From: Prorocentrum cordatum
Taxonomy: Eukaryota; Sar; Dinophyceae; Prorocentrales; Prorocentraceae
Reading direction: 5' to 3'
Length of the DNA stretch: 64,000 nt
NCBI GenBank assembly: GCA_963575745.1
Contig: CAUYUJ010004302.1
Coordinates: 396,743-460,742, forward strand
Shown here: positions 21,433 to 30,139 of the stretch, one piece after another
Position numbering within the stretch: position 1 is the stretch's first letter
How the letters are laid out: the number at the start of each line of letters is the position of its first letter
Program-made: the position numbers and the translations under genes
Notes under the pieces: model-generated
Databases searched by the model: none
Told to the model about the DNA's origin: nothing
The model's input: the letters and a program-made list of their open reading frames with translations, nothing else

Positions 21433-22712
21433 GGTCTTATCAGGAATCTCTGTGCCAGCTGCCCAGCGAATACAACGGTCGATGATGTGAAAAACAATAT
21501 GTTCCTGTTTGTAAAAGAAAGATCACATTCGACTTCCTCGTTGAAACGTCCTGGCAGTGACACAGAAGGCATCACCGTGTTGCCTGGTTTGTCCCAGGCA
21601 CGACATTCTCTACACGAGTCGCAAATGCCTTTGATCAGACTCAAACGGGTTTCACCCAGACCAACCTTAGCTAGAATCATCCGCATCTTTGGTTCCTTGG
21701 CATGAAACCATCTCAAGTGGAGCTTGCGGAGTTCTCGCTGCACTACAGCTGGGTCAAAGCTGCGCAGGTTTTGAAGGCTGAGCTGAACGTCGAAGCGAGT
21801 CCAATCAGGAAGCCTTGGCCTTGGCCTCGGCTCTGCTTGAGGCTGCGGCGGCGGTGGAGGATCTCCTCCCTCCATGCGTCCGCGCCTTGCTGCAACTTGG
21901 GGCAGTCTGCGGTGATCGTCAGAGCTACCAGCGCCAGTGGTGTTACCATGAGCCCCCTCGGCCCTGGTAATGCCATGGCTGCTGGCGCCTGCGGTTGGAT
22001 CGCCCTCACCGGGCCGTGGCGGCCTAGGCGCGCGTATGCGCGCTTTCGCGGCCGGCGCCGCTTTTGCGGCTGGCGCCGCTTTTGCGGCTGGAGCCGCTTC
22101 CGCGGCTGGCGCCGCAGGAGCGGCTTGCCCCGCTGGGCGCGGCTGACCAAAGTTATCTGGCAGCTTCCATTTTTCGGCGAATCTACATTGGCCAGATATC
22201 TTGGTATGGTGAGGATTGCTCTTCTGATATTCCTTCTTACAGCTTGGACAGTCCCAATAGTATGGTTCAACATCATACCATCGACACATCTTCGGATCCC
22301 TGCTGTGTCTTGGTGATTGTTTGTAGTTGTTGTCTACACAGCCAGGACACCCAAGACCGCCAGGTGGTGGTCGCCGGATTTCTCCGTTTGGGTGTCTCTG
22401 GATTGTTGGGTCGTCCAAGTCGTAGCCAGCACTGTTTGTTACGAACGCGTAACTGCGTTCGCGATTCGCGAATGGATCGCGACCGTAAGCAAACAGATCT
22501 TTGGCGATTTGCACCGCATCAACGATCAGTGACTGCATTCTGTAGGTATACTGTGCCGCCCTTGCTAGTTCTTTGTTGCAAGCATTGGCGTGCACATGAT
22601 TACCTGGACAACGCTTGCCTCTGAAAGGTGCCAACACTCTTCTTTGTTTGCCATCATCTGCGTTGGCTTGCGAACGTATTGTCCAAACGAATCTTTGAGA
22701 CCAGTCGTGCAT
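21345..22712 (-). CDS. Pol frame: zinc-binding segment and integrase N-terminus
   Basis: A 455-codon frame continuing the preceding one after a -1 shift near 22640 (AAACAAAGAAG). Residues KQRRVLAPFRGKRCPGNHVH begin the true overlap. A Cys/His-rich segment (CPGC ... CRWYDVEPYYWDCPSC ... HH ... C, about 22360-22170) is predicted to bind zinc. A hairpin-encoded APAAKA repeat follows (22133-22048). The pre-integrase zinc domain is HLRWFHAKEPKMRM through CDSCREC (about 21720-21600), and the first integrase catalytic Asp is in ECDLSF (about 21525). At a run of five T (coding strand, about 21490) the sensible frame moves by -1 into the downstream frame, so the last 45 residues of this frame are spurious. 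A single-base change there would restore it. Confidence 0.85.
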   Translation of the reverse strand: MHDWSQRFVWTIRSQANADDGKQRRVLAPFRGKRCPGNHVHANACNKELARAAQYTYRMQSLIVDAVQIAKDLFAYGRDPFANRERSYAFVTNSAGYDLDDPTIQRHPNGEIRRPPPGGLGCPGCVDNNYKQSPRHSRDPKMCRWYDVEPYYWDCPSCKKEYQKSNPHHTKISGQCRFAEKWKLPDNFGQPRPAGQAAPAAPAAEAAPAAKAAPAAKAAPAAKARIRAPRPPRPGEGDPTAGASSHGITRAEGAHGNTTGAGSSDDHRRLPQVAARRGRMEGGDPPPPPQPQAEPRPRPRLPDWTRFDVQLSLQNLRSFDPAVVQRELRKLHLRWFHAKEPKMRMILAKVGLGETRLSLIKGICDSCRECRAWDKPGNTVMPSVSLPGRFNEEVECDLSFTNRNILFFTSSTVVFAGQLAQRFLIRPCMLFSMPITQLGCNMALLRSYTPMGKEH

Positions 22713-24571
22713 TGATCAATAATCGTTTGGCAAGTGACCTTGCGTTGTGCCAGTTCCTTCCATGGCTGGATCTCATCCACCCACGTGCCCATTGGTTGTT
22801 CCCTGAGAAAGAAACGTCTTAGGTCGTCTTGTAATAGAGCGACTGTTCCACAGAACGTGATGTGAGGCAGGTCCTCTTTGTGGTGTTTAAGCCACGTATC
22901 ATGATTGACCTGTGCATTGAAGTATGAAGGAAGTCCAGTAGTTCTGCAGCTTGGCTGCAAAATCGTGATCTTGACAAAGCAAGTCTTGAGGTAGTGAAGG
23001 ACTGCTCTTTGTACTTCCGAGTTTCCAAGGTCAACCATAGATATCTTATCAAGGTTCCCGCCCGACGAGAGTCCCCTCTTGAAGGCTAATATGGATATAC
23101 CACCCTTGCCCCCACATAATTCAAGCATGTCCACTTGATTGTTTCTGCCGTAGCATAGTGACTGGACCATCGAGAAGACATCAGCATGTGAGTCAGCGGG
23201 TTGCCCCGCCGGTAACATCATGAAGATGTCCTCTGATTCGCTGTCCGAGTCCGAGTCATCAAGAGGAACGTCGTTGAAATATGTGGAGCAGTCAAGCCCT
23301 TTGAGGTCCTCTCCACAGTCGTCGTTACCGTCTTCCACTTTCTTCGGGATTTTCTTCGGTTTGATGCCAGCCTCTTTGTCAGCTTTCTGCTTTTCTTTCT
23401 GTTTTATCCTGGCATCAGTGGGCAACGCAGTTTCCGCGGAGAGATCCGCTGCGGAAGGATCCGCTGTTAAGTCAGGAAATGGCGGAATTTCAGGAAAGTT
23501 GGTGGGTCGCGTTTGGCAACGCTCAATCGAAGGGGGAGGAGACCGATCGTCATCGACGATCGTCACACGCTTTGGGCGTGGCCTTCGCGACTCACCGTCG
23601 CCGTGAAGAACTGGAGCCGGAGGCTCCCAGTATGACCGAGTACTGATGTTTGTAACTCCATCAGGCAATGGAGCTACATAGTTGTACCCAGTCGGCTGAT
23701 CCTGGATTCTGATATCTTGAACGATCTTATTCGTGTCCAGGTCGGTCGTGACTCTACGAACAACATGGTCCCATTGAGGGCCCTTTTGTGGACATTGAAC
23801 GTAGTGTCTTACCTTTTTGTCAACGCGCGTACACACACTGAGGTGTACCGCACTCCGCTCATTCCTAATCATGTTGGCTTTATTGAGTTGATCAAGGAAG
23901 CGTGCAGTGATGATAGCCAAGGTTTTATGCCGGAACTCGGCACGTTGCTGATCTTGGCCATACCAATCCAAATCATGTTCTTTGTGTGAGCCACAAGTAC
24001 ATCTCCATAAGTTTAGCGGTATATGAGGACAATATGTAGCAACTTGTATATAAGAACCACTGGGATATTTACTGGAGCGGTCAAACTTGATACCGAAATG
24101 ACAGAGTCTCATTCGTATAATGCTTAGCTTCAAATCTTCGATAACGTCTTTGATCGGACCCTGTTTCCAGACATACCCGGGTGGCCCCAGGATGACAATC
24201 TGCATTCTCAGAGCACGTGCTTTGATCAGGAGATTTTGTATACGTTGATAGTGTGGTCCCGCCCTCTTTCCTGGAGTACGAACGTACCAATCAGAGGGCG
24301 TGGCCACCCACAACATATTATAGTCTCCTGCCAACAAATTTCCCAAATACTGTGTTCCAGTTGAAGTCATTACCTCATTATGGGTAACCCGGTCACATAT
24401 ATATCCACGGGTTCGGAGTTCAGCGCAAGCTGTGCGAATATCTTCGGTGACAAGACATTTTGAATGATATTTTTCCTCTCGGGCCTCAGCGCGGCCAATG
24501 TATGTAGCGAGGAGGCCGGTATTCGGCTTCTCTTCGCAAGCGAGCGCCGCCGGCGCGCCCGCCTGCCCCCG
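22565..24571 (-). CDS. Two methyltransferase-like modules
   Basis: The open frame begins just after an in-frame TGA at 24572, with the first ATG at 24370. The 5' part before that ATG is clearly coding (LVTEDIRTACAELRTRGYI). Module 1 (about 24480-23950) includes NLLAGDYNMLWVATPSDWYV, MQIVILGPPGYVWKQ and a CTCGSHKEHDLDW zinc-like end. It resembles the distal half of the DNMT-like domain common in dinoflagellate Copia polyproteins. A Lys/Asp-rich linker follows (about 23560-23220). Module 2 (about 23140-22640) starts with VDMLELCGGKGGISILAFKR, a glycine-rich SAM-binding motif, then VDLGNSEVQRA, ILQPSCRTTG in the place of the proline-cysteine catalytic loop, and FFLREQPMGTWVDEIQPW in the place of the ENP motif. 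Ser-Cys instead of Pro-Cys and EQP instead of ENP make methylation activity uncertain. The frame is left by a -1 shift near 22640. Confidence 0.75.
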   Translation of the reverse strand, partial: RGQAGAPAALACEEKPNTGLLATYIGRAEAREEKYHSKCLVTEDIRTACAELRTRGYICDRVTHNEVMTSTGTQYLGNLLAGDYNMLWVATPSDWYVRTPGKRAGPHYQRIQNLLIKARALRMQIVILGPPGYVWKQGPIKDVIEDLKLSIIRMRLCHFGIKFDRSSKYPSGSYIQVATYCPHIPLNLWRCTCGSHKEHDLDWYGQDQQRAEFRHKTLAIITARFLDQLNKANMIRNERSAVHLSVCTRVDKKVRHYVQCPQKGPQWDHVVRRVTTDLDTNKIVQDIRIQDQPTGYNYVAPLPDGVTNISTRSYWEPPAPVLHGDGESRRPRPKRVTIVDDDRSPPPSIERCQTRPTNFPEIPPFPDLTADPSAADLSAETALPTDARIKQKEKQKADKEAGIKPKKIPKKVEDGNDDCGEDLKGLDCSTYFNDVPLDDSDSDSESEDIFMMLPAGQPADSHADVFSMVQSLCYGRNNQVDMLELCGGKGGISILAFKRGLSSGGNLDKISMVDLGNSEVQRAVLHYLKTCFVKITILQPSCRTTGLPSYFNAQVNHDTWLKHHKEDLPHITFCGTVALLQDDLRRFFLREQPMGTWVDEIQPWKELAQRKVTCQTIIDQCTTGLKDSFGQYVRKPTQMMANKEECWHLSEASVVQVIMCTPMLATKN

Positions 24572-24931
24572 TCAACGGCGGTCGTGAGACCAAGTTGCCG
24601 CTTGACTCGGAGGCATGCTGTTAGCGGATGGCTCCGCAGGAGTCGCTGGTGTTGCCACGCTCGCAGACAGATTCGGCGGATTGTTTTCAGAAATGTCAAA
24701 GTATTCCGTCCGATCCGTAGCGTGACCCACGATCTCCACGCGGGTTGGCCCCGCAGAGTCCGACGAACCTCCGCCCGTGTAGCTTGGTGGTGGTGGCGGC
24801 GACGCGGGTGGCCCCGCTGGATCCTCAGGCGTCCATTTGCTCACCGCCTCCTGGACTGCCCAGAAGATCTTGGACTTCAGGGCAGCCTTCATGTGTGGCC
24901 AGTCCCTTCGGGACCCTGTCGGCACTCCCAC
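24572..24931 (-). CDS. Linker segment between protease and methyltransferase-like modules
   Basis: In the same frame as the downstream methyltransferase segment, separated from it only by the TGA at 24572-24574 (followed by CGG). It carries the plausible coding stretch WPHMKAALKSKIFWAVQEA and then a Pro/Ala-rich linker containing two hairpin units (24804 and 24740). The upstream frame enters here by a -1 shift near 24900, where NSWWECRQGPEGT and LVGVPTGSRRDWPH overlap. No domain is recognised. Confidence 0.6.
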   Translation of the reverse strand: MGVPTGSRRDWPHMKAALKSKIFWAVQEAVSKWTPEDPAGPPASPPPPPSYTGGGSSDSAGPTRVEIVGHATDRTEYFDISENNPPNLSASVATPATPAEPSANSMPPSQAATWSHDRR

Positions 24932-27900
24932 CAGCTGTTCAGCGTCCTGTTCACGATCAAACGGGTCGTGTCCTCCAGGAGCTGCTTGTCGATGTACGGC
25001 TCGACGATGTACGTATCGGTCGTGAAGGTCGCGGACTGTCCCGTCGCGGGTGGCCCCGCTGTTGCTTCAGCGGGTGGCCCCGCACTGGCGGGGTCCTCTT
25101 CGTTCTCCGTCTCGGTGTAGCCATCTCGACTGCTGCGGATCGCGAAGGTGTTCGTGACCGTGTGGCTCTTGGCCCCATCGTACAACCCGCAGGGAATCGC
25201 GAGATGTCCCGAGGGAGTCTTCTTCGCCTTCAGGACCTTGGCGCCTCTTCCCAGCTTCAGGGTGTAGTCACCGCTGGGGAAGATGACCTTCTGGTAGCCC
25301 GGCTTCAACACGATGATCGTATCACGTGCCTCCATGGCTCCTAGGCCCCAGATAGCCGGGAGATTGGCACACGAGCCTTCTGCGATGTTGGAGGCATACT
25401 CCTCAATACGGGGGCTCGCCTCGTTGGCATACTGCACCCCGATCTTGAAGTTGCCCATCTTCCGACATATCGCAGCGCCCTCCCCAACACCATTGATGTA
25501 GAGGGTCTTGCTCAGGGTGCAGATGGCAGGTCGGTAGTTGAACCTGGCCATTATCTCCTGGAAGGTCCGCGCCGTGTTGGATCCAATGATGTTCGCATTA
25601 GAACCAATGTCCAGCATGAACGAGATACAGGGCATACCATCTTCATCAGGAAAGAATGTCCCATTGCGCGCTGCAAGAGCGACCTGTACGCCAGTGCGGT
25701 CGTTGGTGTGGTACGTGATCTGCGATCCGAGTGTACCCCTCAACAGGCGTTGTTCAAGAACCCATTGACTCATGGTCAGCTCGGTGCACCACATCTGCTC
25801 GTACTGGCGGCGCTCCTCCACAGTAATCGGTTCCTGCTGGAGGACCCAATAGTTTGCAGATAGCGTGGACATCCATTCGCCTCCTGGTGGCAGCGTGTCA
25901 GTATCGTCACGCGCGTAGGTCAGCCCCTCTGTGTCAATCATGAACGTGGAATGAAACTGGGCTGCCTCTGCGCTCTCAGCGCTTGCCCGGCTTCTGGCGC
26001 TGACCGGGCTTGCCACTCGAGAGGTCCTGGTTGATCCAGTTGGCCTCCGAATCCCGCCTCCGCTCCTGCCACTCCGCCTGATGTTGGCCTCCATGGTCCT
26101 CAAGAAACCTGGGTTTGGAGGTCCGTTTGCGGGTGGCCCCGCTTGGGCGGCGGGAGCCGCTTCAGCGGGTGGCCCCGCAGCTGGGGGCTCCTGCGCTCGG
26201 AGCGTGGACAAGATCGGCATCTGAATGCCTTGTTCTGGCGCTGGCCAGGGGTATGCCTGTGCAGCTGGGGCACGTGCGGATGGCTCCGCCGATCGTGCGG
26301 CTCGAGCCTCCAGTGCCTCCACTGCTTCGCGTAACCGACGCATTTCTCGGGCATCTGCAACGTACCTTTCCTGCTGGCGCGCTTGGTCCGACTCAGCATC
26401 GCGCTGTCCAGCATACGGGAAGTGTGCTATCACTATGCCCGGTCCACGGCATACGGCACAGGGGGCCTCATTCGGCGCACCTGGCCGCTGATTGCGGACG
26501 TGCTGCTGTGCAACACGGTCCCAGCATATGTCGTGAAAGAAGTGCCCGCACGCCAGTCTCCACACTGTAGTGCCCATCTCGTAGTTGTCCATGCAGATTG
26601 GGCACTGAGTGAAGTTGTAGTCTGAGATGACTGGAGCAGGCACGTCAGGGCGAGTCCGAGCTTGGCGCTCGAACGTGGTTTCGCCCTCCCGATATGGCGT
26701 CGGTGGCAGCCGTCTGTCTGGCCGTTCAGCGGGTGGCCCCGCGTCTGCGGGTGTCCCCGCTTGGGCCTCGCGCTCAATCCTTCTCTGGATCGCGCGTTGT
26801 TGACGCAGCCTAGTGTTGTCACGAGCCTGCTGCCTGGATGCCAGTATCGCTTGCTGCGTGTTGTGCACGTCGCGGATGTAGTCTGGCATACTGCCCATAG
26901 CGGCTGGCACCGCGAGACCAGCTGGCTGAACTATGGTCTCGGGGTCCGTCGGCGTGGGCATGTAGGCGTAGTGTGGCATAGACTGCGCATCGACCGCTCG
27001 TGTAAACTGCAAACGAAACATCTCATTAGCTAGGTTCCGAGTGTATTCGTTCGCAGGTGGCCCCGCAATCATAGGAGTGTTATTCATCTGCGCGTAGTAC
27101 TCAGGGTACATCGGTGCGTCCATGGCCTGCGCCTCTGCTGGACCGTGATTGTCCCATCCGTATATCGGGTGTGATGCTATTCCTGGAATAAACACCTGTC
27201 GATATGGATTCGTGGGATCAGCATTTGGAGCATCTTCAGAAGTCCAACTCCAGAGAGGTCGAAAGTCGCCATGATTTGTAACATCTATGTTGCGGTTCCG
27301 CAACAGGCTGGGCACTCTATCAGCTTGTTGCTGCAGAAAAGTAGCCTGTGCTCTTAAGTTGGCTGCCCGACGTTCGTAGTCTGAACCTTGCTGTCCGTCA
27401 GCGGGTGGCCCCGCTTGAGCGGGTGGCTCCGCAGGCGTTCGCTCGGCGGGTGACCCCGCAGCCACTCCTCCTTCACTACCCCTCGGAGTGCCAAAGGGAG
27501 TGGTTGCTTGGAGTGCTGCCGCGAGTGCTGGATTTCCGCGAATCGCCTGGAGTCTTTGCCACAAGCTGTTCTCGCTCGTTTCAGACGGCGGAGTCCGGAA
27601 CGGCGAGCCACCATCGGAGCCGCCCATAGGGACAAACCTCGCACCTCCAGCCTGCTGCGGAGGGCGTTGTGGCTGTGGTCCTAGGGCGCCTGGTGGCCCC
27701 GCAGGAGTGCGCAGGTTCCTCTGCTGTGCGTCTTGGATACCTGTATGCACTGCCCACGGGTCAGCACGATATAGCTGATCGGTCAGTCCAGAAACGTCGG
27801 CTGGTGACAGGTAGCTGTTGAGGGCCTGGACCCATGTCGGCTGGTCCGGCCCCCAAGGAGATGCTACCGCGGCTACTGGCGTGACCACTTGCTGCCATGA

Positions 27901-28827
27901 ACCATCCGAGGTGTCTGCCGCGGGTGTCCCCGCTCCTGCGGGTGGCCCCGCCCCAGGCATGACCTCGTCTTCCTGGGCATTTATCATGAGGACTGTCTGT
28001 GTGAGGTACGGTCGTGGAGCAACATCTTGCTCGGTCATGGTCAGGTTGAATGGGCGACCGCCCGTCTTAGTCCAGCCCTTTAGGTACATGGCGTGATCTT
28101 CCATCACACCCAGAGTTCTGTCACACAGTTTAAGTGGCAAGTAGTCCTCGGTGCGAATCCTGTCCGCGGGTTGGCCCCGCTTCCGCGATTTGTCATAAGC
28201 CAGCGGATTGCTCCAGGCTTCACCGACCCGATATTTTGCAATGCTCACAATCTGGAGGATATGATCGGGCGGTATGCGGCCGTCGTGGCCCCGTGTCATG
28301 ACGATGTCCTTCGCTGATCTCCATAAAAAAAAGCCGCTGGACAACATCTTGCTGATGCTGCAGAAGATGAGCACCACAGAGTCAGGACGGATGCCCGACT
28401 GAATCCTCGGGTCACCCGGGAGGTAGGGGCAGCCGTGTACGAACTGGCGCCCCCCCTGCCCCTTAGGGTTGTCCTGTGCGAGGCATGAAAGGCCATTATC
28501 AAGGATGCCCTTAACATGTTCCCACTGTGTCCCGTGGATGAAGTATACTGGGTCATCTGGTTCCTTCATCCATGTTGTGATCGGCTTATAGAGCGACTCG
28601 GGGCAGTGGATGCCTGGGCTGCTATGGCCGCTCGTGGCTCTGATGAAGTATTGTGGCCTGCGTGCCGTTGGTCGGAATCTGGGAGGTAGCTTCATGCTAT
28701 CCTCGACGCACTTCATCTGGAGCCTGCCCTTCTGCATGCCATGGTTGTCGATCATCTCGCAGTAGTTTAGCAACACCCAATACACGTATGAACAGTGAGG
28801 GTTGCCCTTGATCAGCACATCGTGCAT
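24889..28827 (-). CDS. Polyprotein frame: RNA 2'-phosphotransferase C-half, RING-H2, aspartic protease
   Basis: A 1312-codon frame, first ATG at 28827. The frame is open from a TGA at about 28880, and SGKGYRDMHDVLIKGNPH is the natural entry after a +1 shift from the preceding frame. Residues 1-205 are the distal part of a Tpt1/KptA domain (IRATSGHSSPG, FIHGTQWEHVKGILDNGL, GGRQFVHGCPYLPGD, GIRPDSVVLIF, GHDGRIPPDHI). A long Ala/Gly/Pro-rich region with many hairpin-encoded AGPPA motifs follows. A C3H2C3 RING-H2 finger (CPICMDNYEMG, CGHFFHDIC, PCAVC) lies at 26604-26449. The aspartic protease has FMLDIGSNANIIGSNTARTF (about 25617-25580), with DIG for the usual DTG/DSG, and the later segment AIWGLGAMEARDTIIVL. 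RING fingers usually recruit E2 ubiquitin-conjugating enzymes; a role in this element is inference. Confidence 0.85.
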   Translation of the reverse strand: MHDVLIKGNPHCSYVYWVLLNYCEMIDNHGMQKGRLQMKCVEDSMKLPPRFRPTARRPQYFIRATSGHSSPGIHCPESLYKPITTWMKEPDDPVYFIHGTQWEHVKGILDNGLSCLAQDNPKGQGGRQFVHGCPYLPGDPRIQSGIRPDSVVLIFCSISKMLSSGFFLWRSAKDIVMTRGHDGRIPPDHILQIVSIAKYRVGEAWSNPLAYDKSRKRGQPADRIRTEDYLPLKLCDRTLGVMEDHAMYLKGWTKTGGRPFNLTMTEQDVAPRPYLTQTVLMINAQEDEVMPGAGPPAGAGTPAADTSDGSWQQVVTPVAAVASPWGPDQPTWVQALNSYLSPADVSGLTDQLYRADPWAVHTGIQDAQQRNLRTPAGPPGALGPQPQRPPQQAGGARFVPMGGSDGGSPFRTPPSETSENSLWQRLQAIRGNPALAAALQATTPFGTPRGSEGGVAAGSPAERTPAEPPAQAGPPADGQQGSDYERRAANLRAQATFLQQQADRVPSLLRNRNIDVTNHGDFRPLWSWTSEDAPNADPTNPYRQVFIPGIASHPIYGWDNHGPAEAQAMDAPMYPEYYAQMNNTPMIAGPPANEYTRNLANEMFRLQFTRAVDAQSMPHYAYMPTPTDPETIVQPAGLAVPAAMGSMPDYIRDVHNTQQAILASRQQARDNTRLRQQRAIQRRIEREAQAGTPADAGPPAERPDRRLPPTPYREGETTFERQARTRPDVPAPVISDYNFTQCPICMDNYEMGTTVWRLACGHFFHDICWDRVAQQHVRNQRPGAPNEAPCAVCRGPGIVIAHFPYAGQRDAESDQARQQERYVADAREMRRLREAVEALEARAARSAEPSARAPAAQAYPWPAPEQGIQMPILSTLRAQEPPAAGPPAEAAPAAQAGPPANGPPNPGFLRTMEANIRRSGRSGGGIRRPTGSTRTSRVASPVSARSRASAESAEAAQFHSTFMIDTEGLTYARDDTDTLPPGGEWMSTLSANYWVLQQEPITVEERRQYEQMWCTELTMSQWVLEQRLLRGTLGSQITYHTNDRTGVQVALAARNGTFFPDEDGMPCISFMLDIGSNANIIGSNTARTFQEIMARFNYRPAICTLSKTLYINGVGEGAAICRKMGNFKIGVQYANEASPRIEEYASNIAEGSCANLPAIWGLGAMEARDTIIVLKPGYQKVIFPSGDYTLKLGRGAKVLKAKKTPSGHLAIPCGLYDGAKSHTVTNTFAIRSSRDGYTETENEEDPASAGPPAEATAGPPATGQSATFTTDTYIVEPYIDKQLLEDTTRLIVNRTLNSWWECRQGPEGTGHT

Positions 28828-28990
28828 GTCCCGGTAGCCTTTTCCACTGATCGTTTTCAGTCCAGTTTGTCAGCAAATCGTCAACAACAACCCAGCCATC
28901 GTATGGATCGAAAGTGTCAATCTTTTCGAAGTGTCGGCTGAATCCATCTTTCCAATACGGACTATGGCGTAGGGCTGTAGAGAACCATAT
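28240..28990 (-). other. Predicted RNA 2'-phosphotransferase (Tpt1/KptA) domain spanning two frames
   Basis: The family removes an internal RNA 2'-phosphate using NAD+. In order: FSTALRHSPYWKDGF and DPYDGWVVVDDLL (first frame) match the family's N-terminal LRH and DG-V-V-DLL pattern. QKGRLQM and YFIRATSGHSSPG match KxRF and IRAxQGHS. FIHGTQWEHVKGILDNGL matches the HGT...I...GL NAD-binding segment. RQFVHGCPYLPGD, SGIRPDS, VVLIFCSISKMLSSG, FFLWRSAKDIVMTRG and DGRIPPDHI match the distal motifs. The four expected catalytic positions (Arg of LRH, Arg and His of IRAxxGHS, Arg of SGxRxD) are all present. The domain is split by one +1 shift around 28850 (ACTGAAAACGATC). Such a domain is not part of standard Copia elements. 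Confidence 0.88.
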
Positions 28991-30061
28991 TGACACCTTG
29001 GTCATTTGCCAATCGCGCGGCAGAGTCGGATCTGTGTTAAACTTCTCCATGACCTTCATGAGCTCTGCCCTGTGCTGCGCGACGCGCAATGGCGGCCTGT
29101 CCCGCAACATATTTCCCACGGCTTGTTGTTCACGTTCCCAATCGGTACGGCGCTCGAAGTTACGACGATCGGGGCAATTGATGACCTCGTATCGATCTGT
29201 ATCATCTCGAGTGACTCGTGGGTTTATGGTGCGTCTCGGGCCTTTGTCTTCAATGCCTTGCCAATATTCAATGGCTCCCAGAGGGATGTTCGTGAGAACA
29301 GACGACGCTGGTTGCCGACGTGCGGGTGGCCCCGCTGCTGCAGCTGGCGCCGCTTTAGCGGGTGGCCCCGCAGAGCCTGCGGCTGCCGAGGCAGCTCCAG
29401 CGGATGACCCCGCGCCAGGGTGCGGGTGACCTTGGTTAGCCAACGCATCGTCGGCTAGTTTCTGTCGGTCGCCAAATTCTTTGAGGGCTCTGAAGCGTTC
29501 TTCTCTTGAGAGAGTGCCTTCTGCGGGTGTCCCCGCTTCTGCAGCTGGCGCCGCTTTAGCGGGTGGCCCCGCAGAGCCCTTGTCCTCCTTACCTTTGGCG
29601 GCTGCCTCTGCCCGCACCGACCTCATCCCAGCCTCGGGCTTCGGCTGTGCTTTCATTCGTGCCGAGCCTGGTCGTGGTGCAAGGCGCGGCTGATGCAGAG
29701 TTGGAGTCCAGTCACCTCGGAAGGCTGCCTTAGGCTGGTCGCGAACTTCGTCCTTGACATCGCCTTGGGCAGCCGGTGGCATCGGGGTTGATGGTCCAGC
29801 AAAAGCCTTCCTCCTCTCCGTCACGGACGGGCCGGTAGGCTTTCCCTGCTCAGGGTCGTCCTTCTTGGCGATCCCTCTGGCCTTCGCACGCCCCTGCGTG
29901 CCTTCGGGGCTCTTGGAAGGGCACCTCTTCGCAGGAGACGGTGGAGACGAGGAGTCGGTTTCAGGTCCTGGAGGTGGTCTGCTGCCCTTGCCTGGTTGTG
30001 GACCAGGAGGGTCTTTAGGAGGGCCTTCTGGCTGGCCATGATCATGGATGATCTGTCTCAT
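28697..30061 (-). CDS. Polyprotein frame: Pro/Lys-rich region and RNA 2'-phosphotransferase N-half
   Basis: Same frame as Gag, which ends at the single TGA at 30140. The codons between (FCTRVLRRHENGKYKLAIKG) look coding, so a readthrough product would be continuous. Residues 1-140 are basic and proline-rich. Two clusters of hairpin-encoded AGPPAKAAPAAEAG sequence lie at 29572-29523 and 29371-29322. Residues 270-395 (EYWQGIEDKGPRRTINPRVT through VVVDDLLTNWTEND) are conserved-looking and include the N-terminal third of the Tpt1-like domain. The last about 55 residues after TEND are off-frame, and the next frame begins SGKGYRDMH. Confidence 0.8.
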   Translation of the reverse strand: MRQIIHDHGQPEGPPKDPPGPQPGKGSRPPPGPETDSSSPPSPAKRCPSKSPEGTQGRAKARGIAKKDDPEQGKPTGPSVTERRKAFAGPSTPMPPAAQGDVKDEVRDQPKAAFRGDWTPTLHQPRLAPRPGSARMKAQPKPEAGMRSVRAEAAAKGKEDKGSAGPPAKAAPAAEAGTPAEGTLSREERFRALKEFGDRQKLADDALANQGHPHPGAGSSAGAASAAAGSAGPPAKAAPAAAAGPPARRQPASSVLTNIPLGAIEYWQGIEDKGPRRTINPRVTRDDTDRYEVINCPDRRNFERRTDWEREQQAVGNMLRDRPPLRVAQHRAELMKVMEKFNTDPTLPRDWQMTKVSIWFSTALRHSPYWKDGFSRHFEKIDTFDPYDGWVVVDDLLTNWTENDQWKRLPGHARCADQGQPSLFIRVLGVAKLLRDDRQPWHAEGQAPDEVRRG

Positions 30062-30139
30062 CTGGTCGATGTTGGCAGTACCTTTTATGGCCAGCTTGTA
30101 CTTGCCATTTTCGTGGCGGCGAAGTACCCTCGTGCAAAA

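Noticed and set aside
21743-22276. Minus-strand frame overlapping the integrase frame
   Set aside because: Shadow of the hairpin-rich pol sequence in another phase; it lacks the zinc and integrase motifs seen in the chosen frame.
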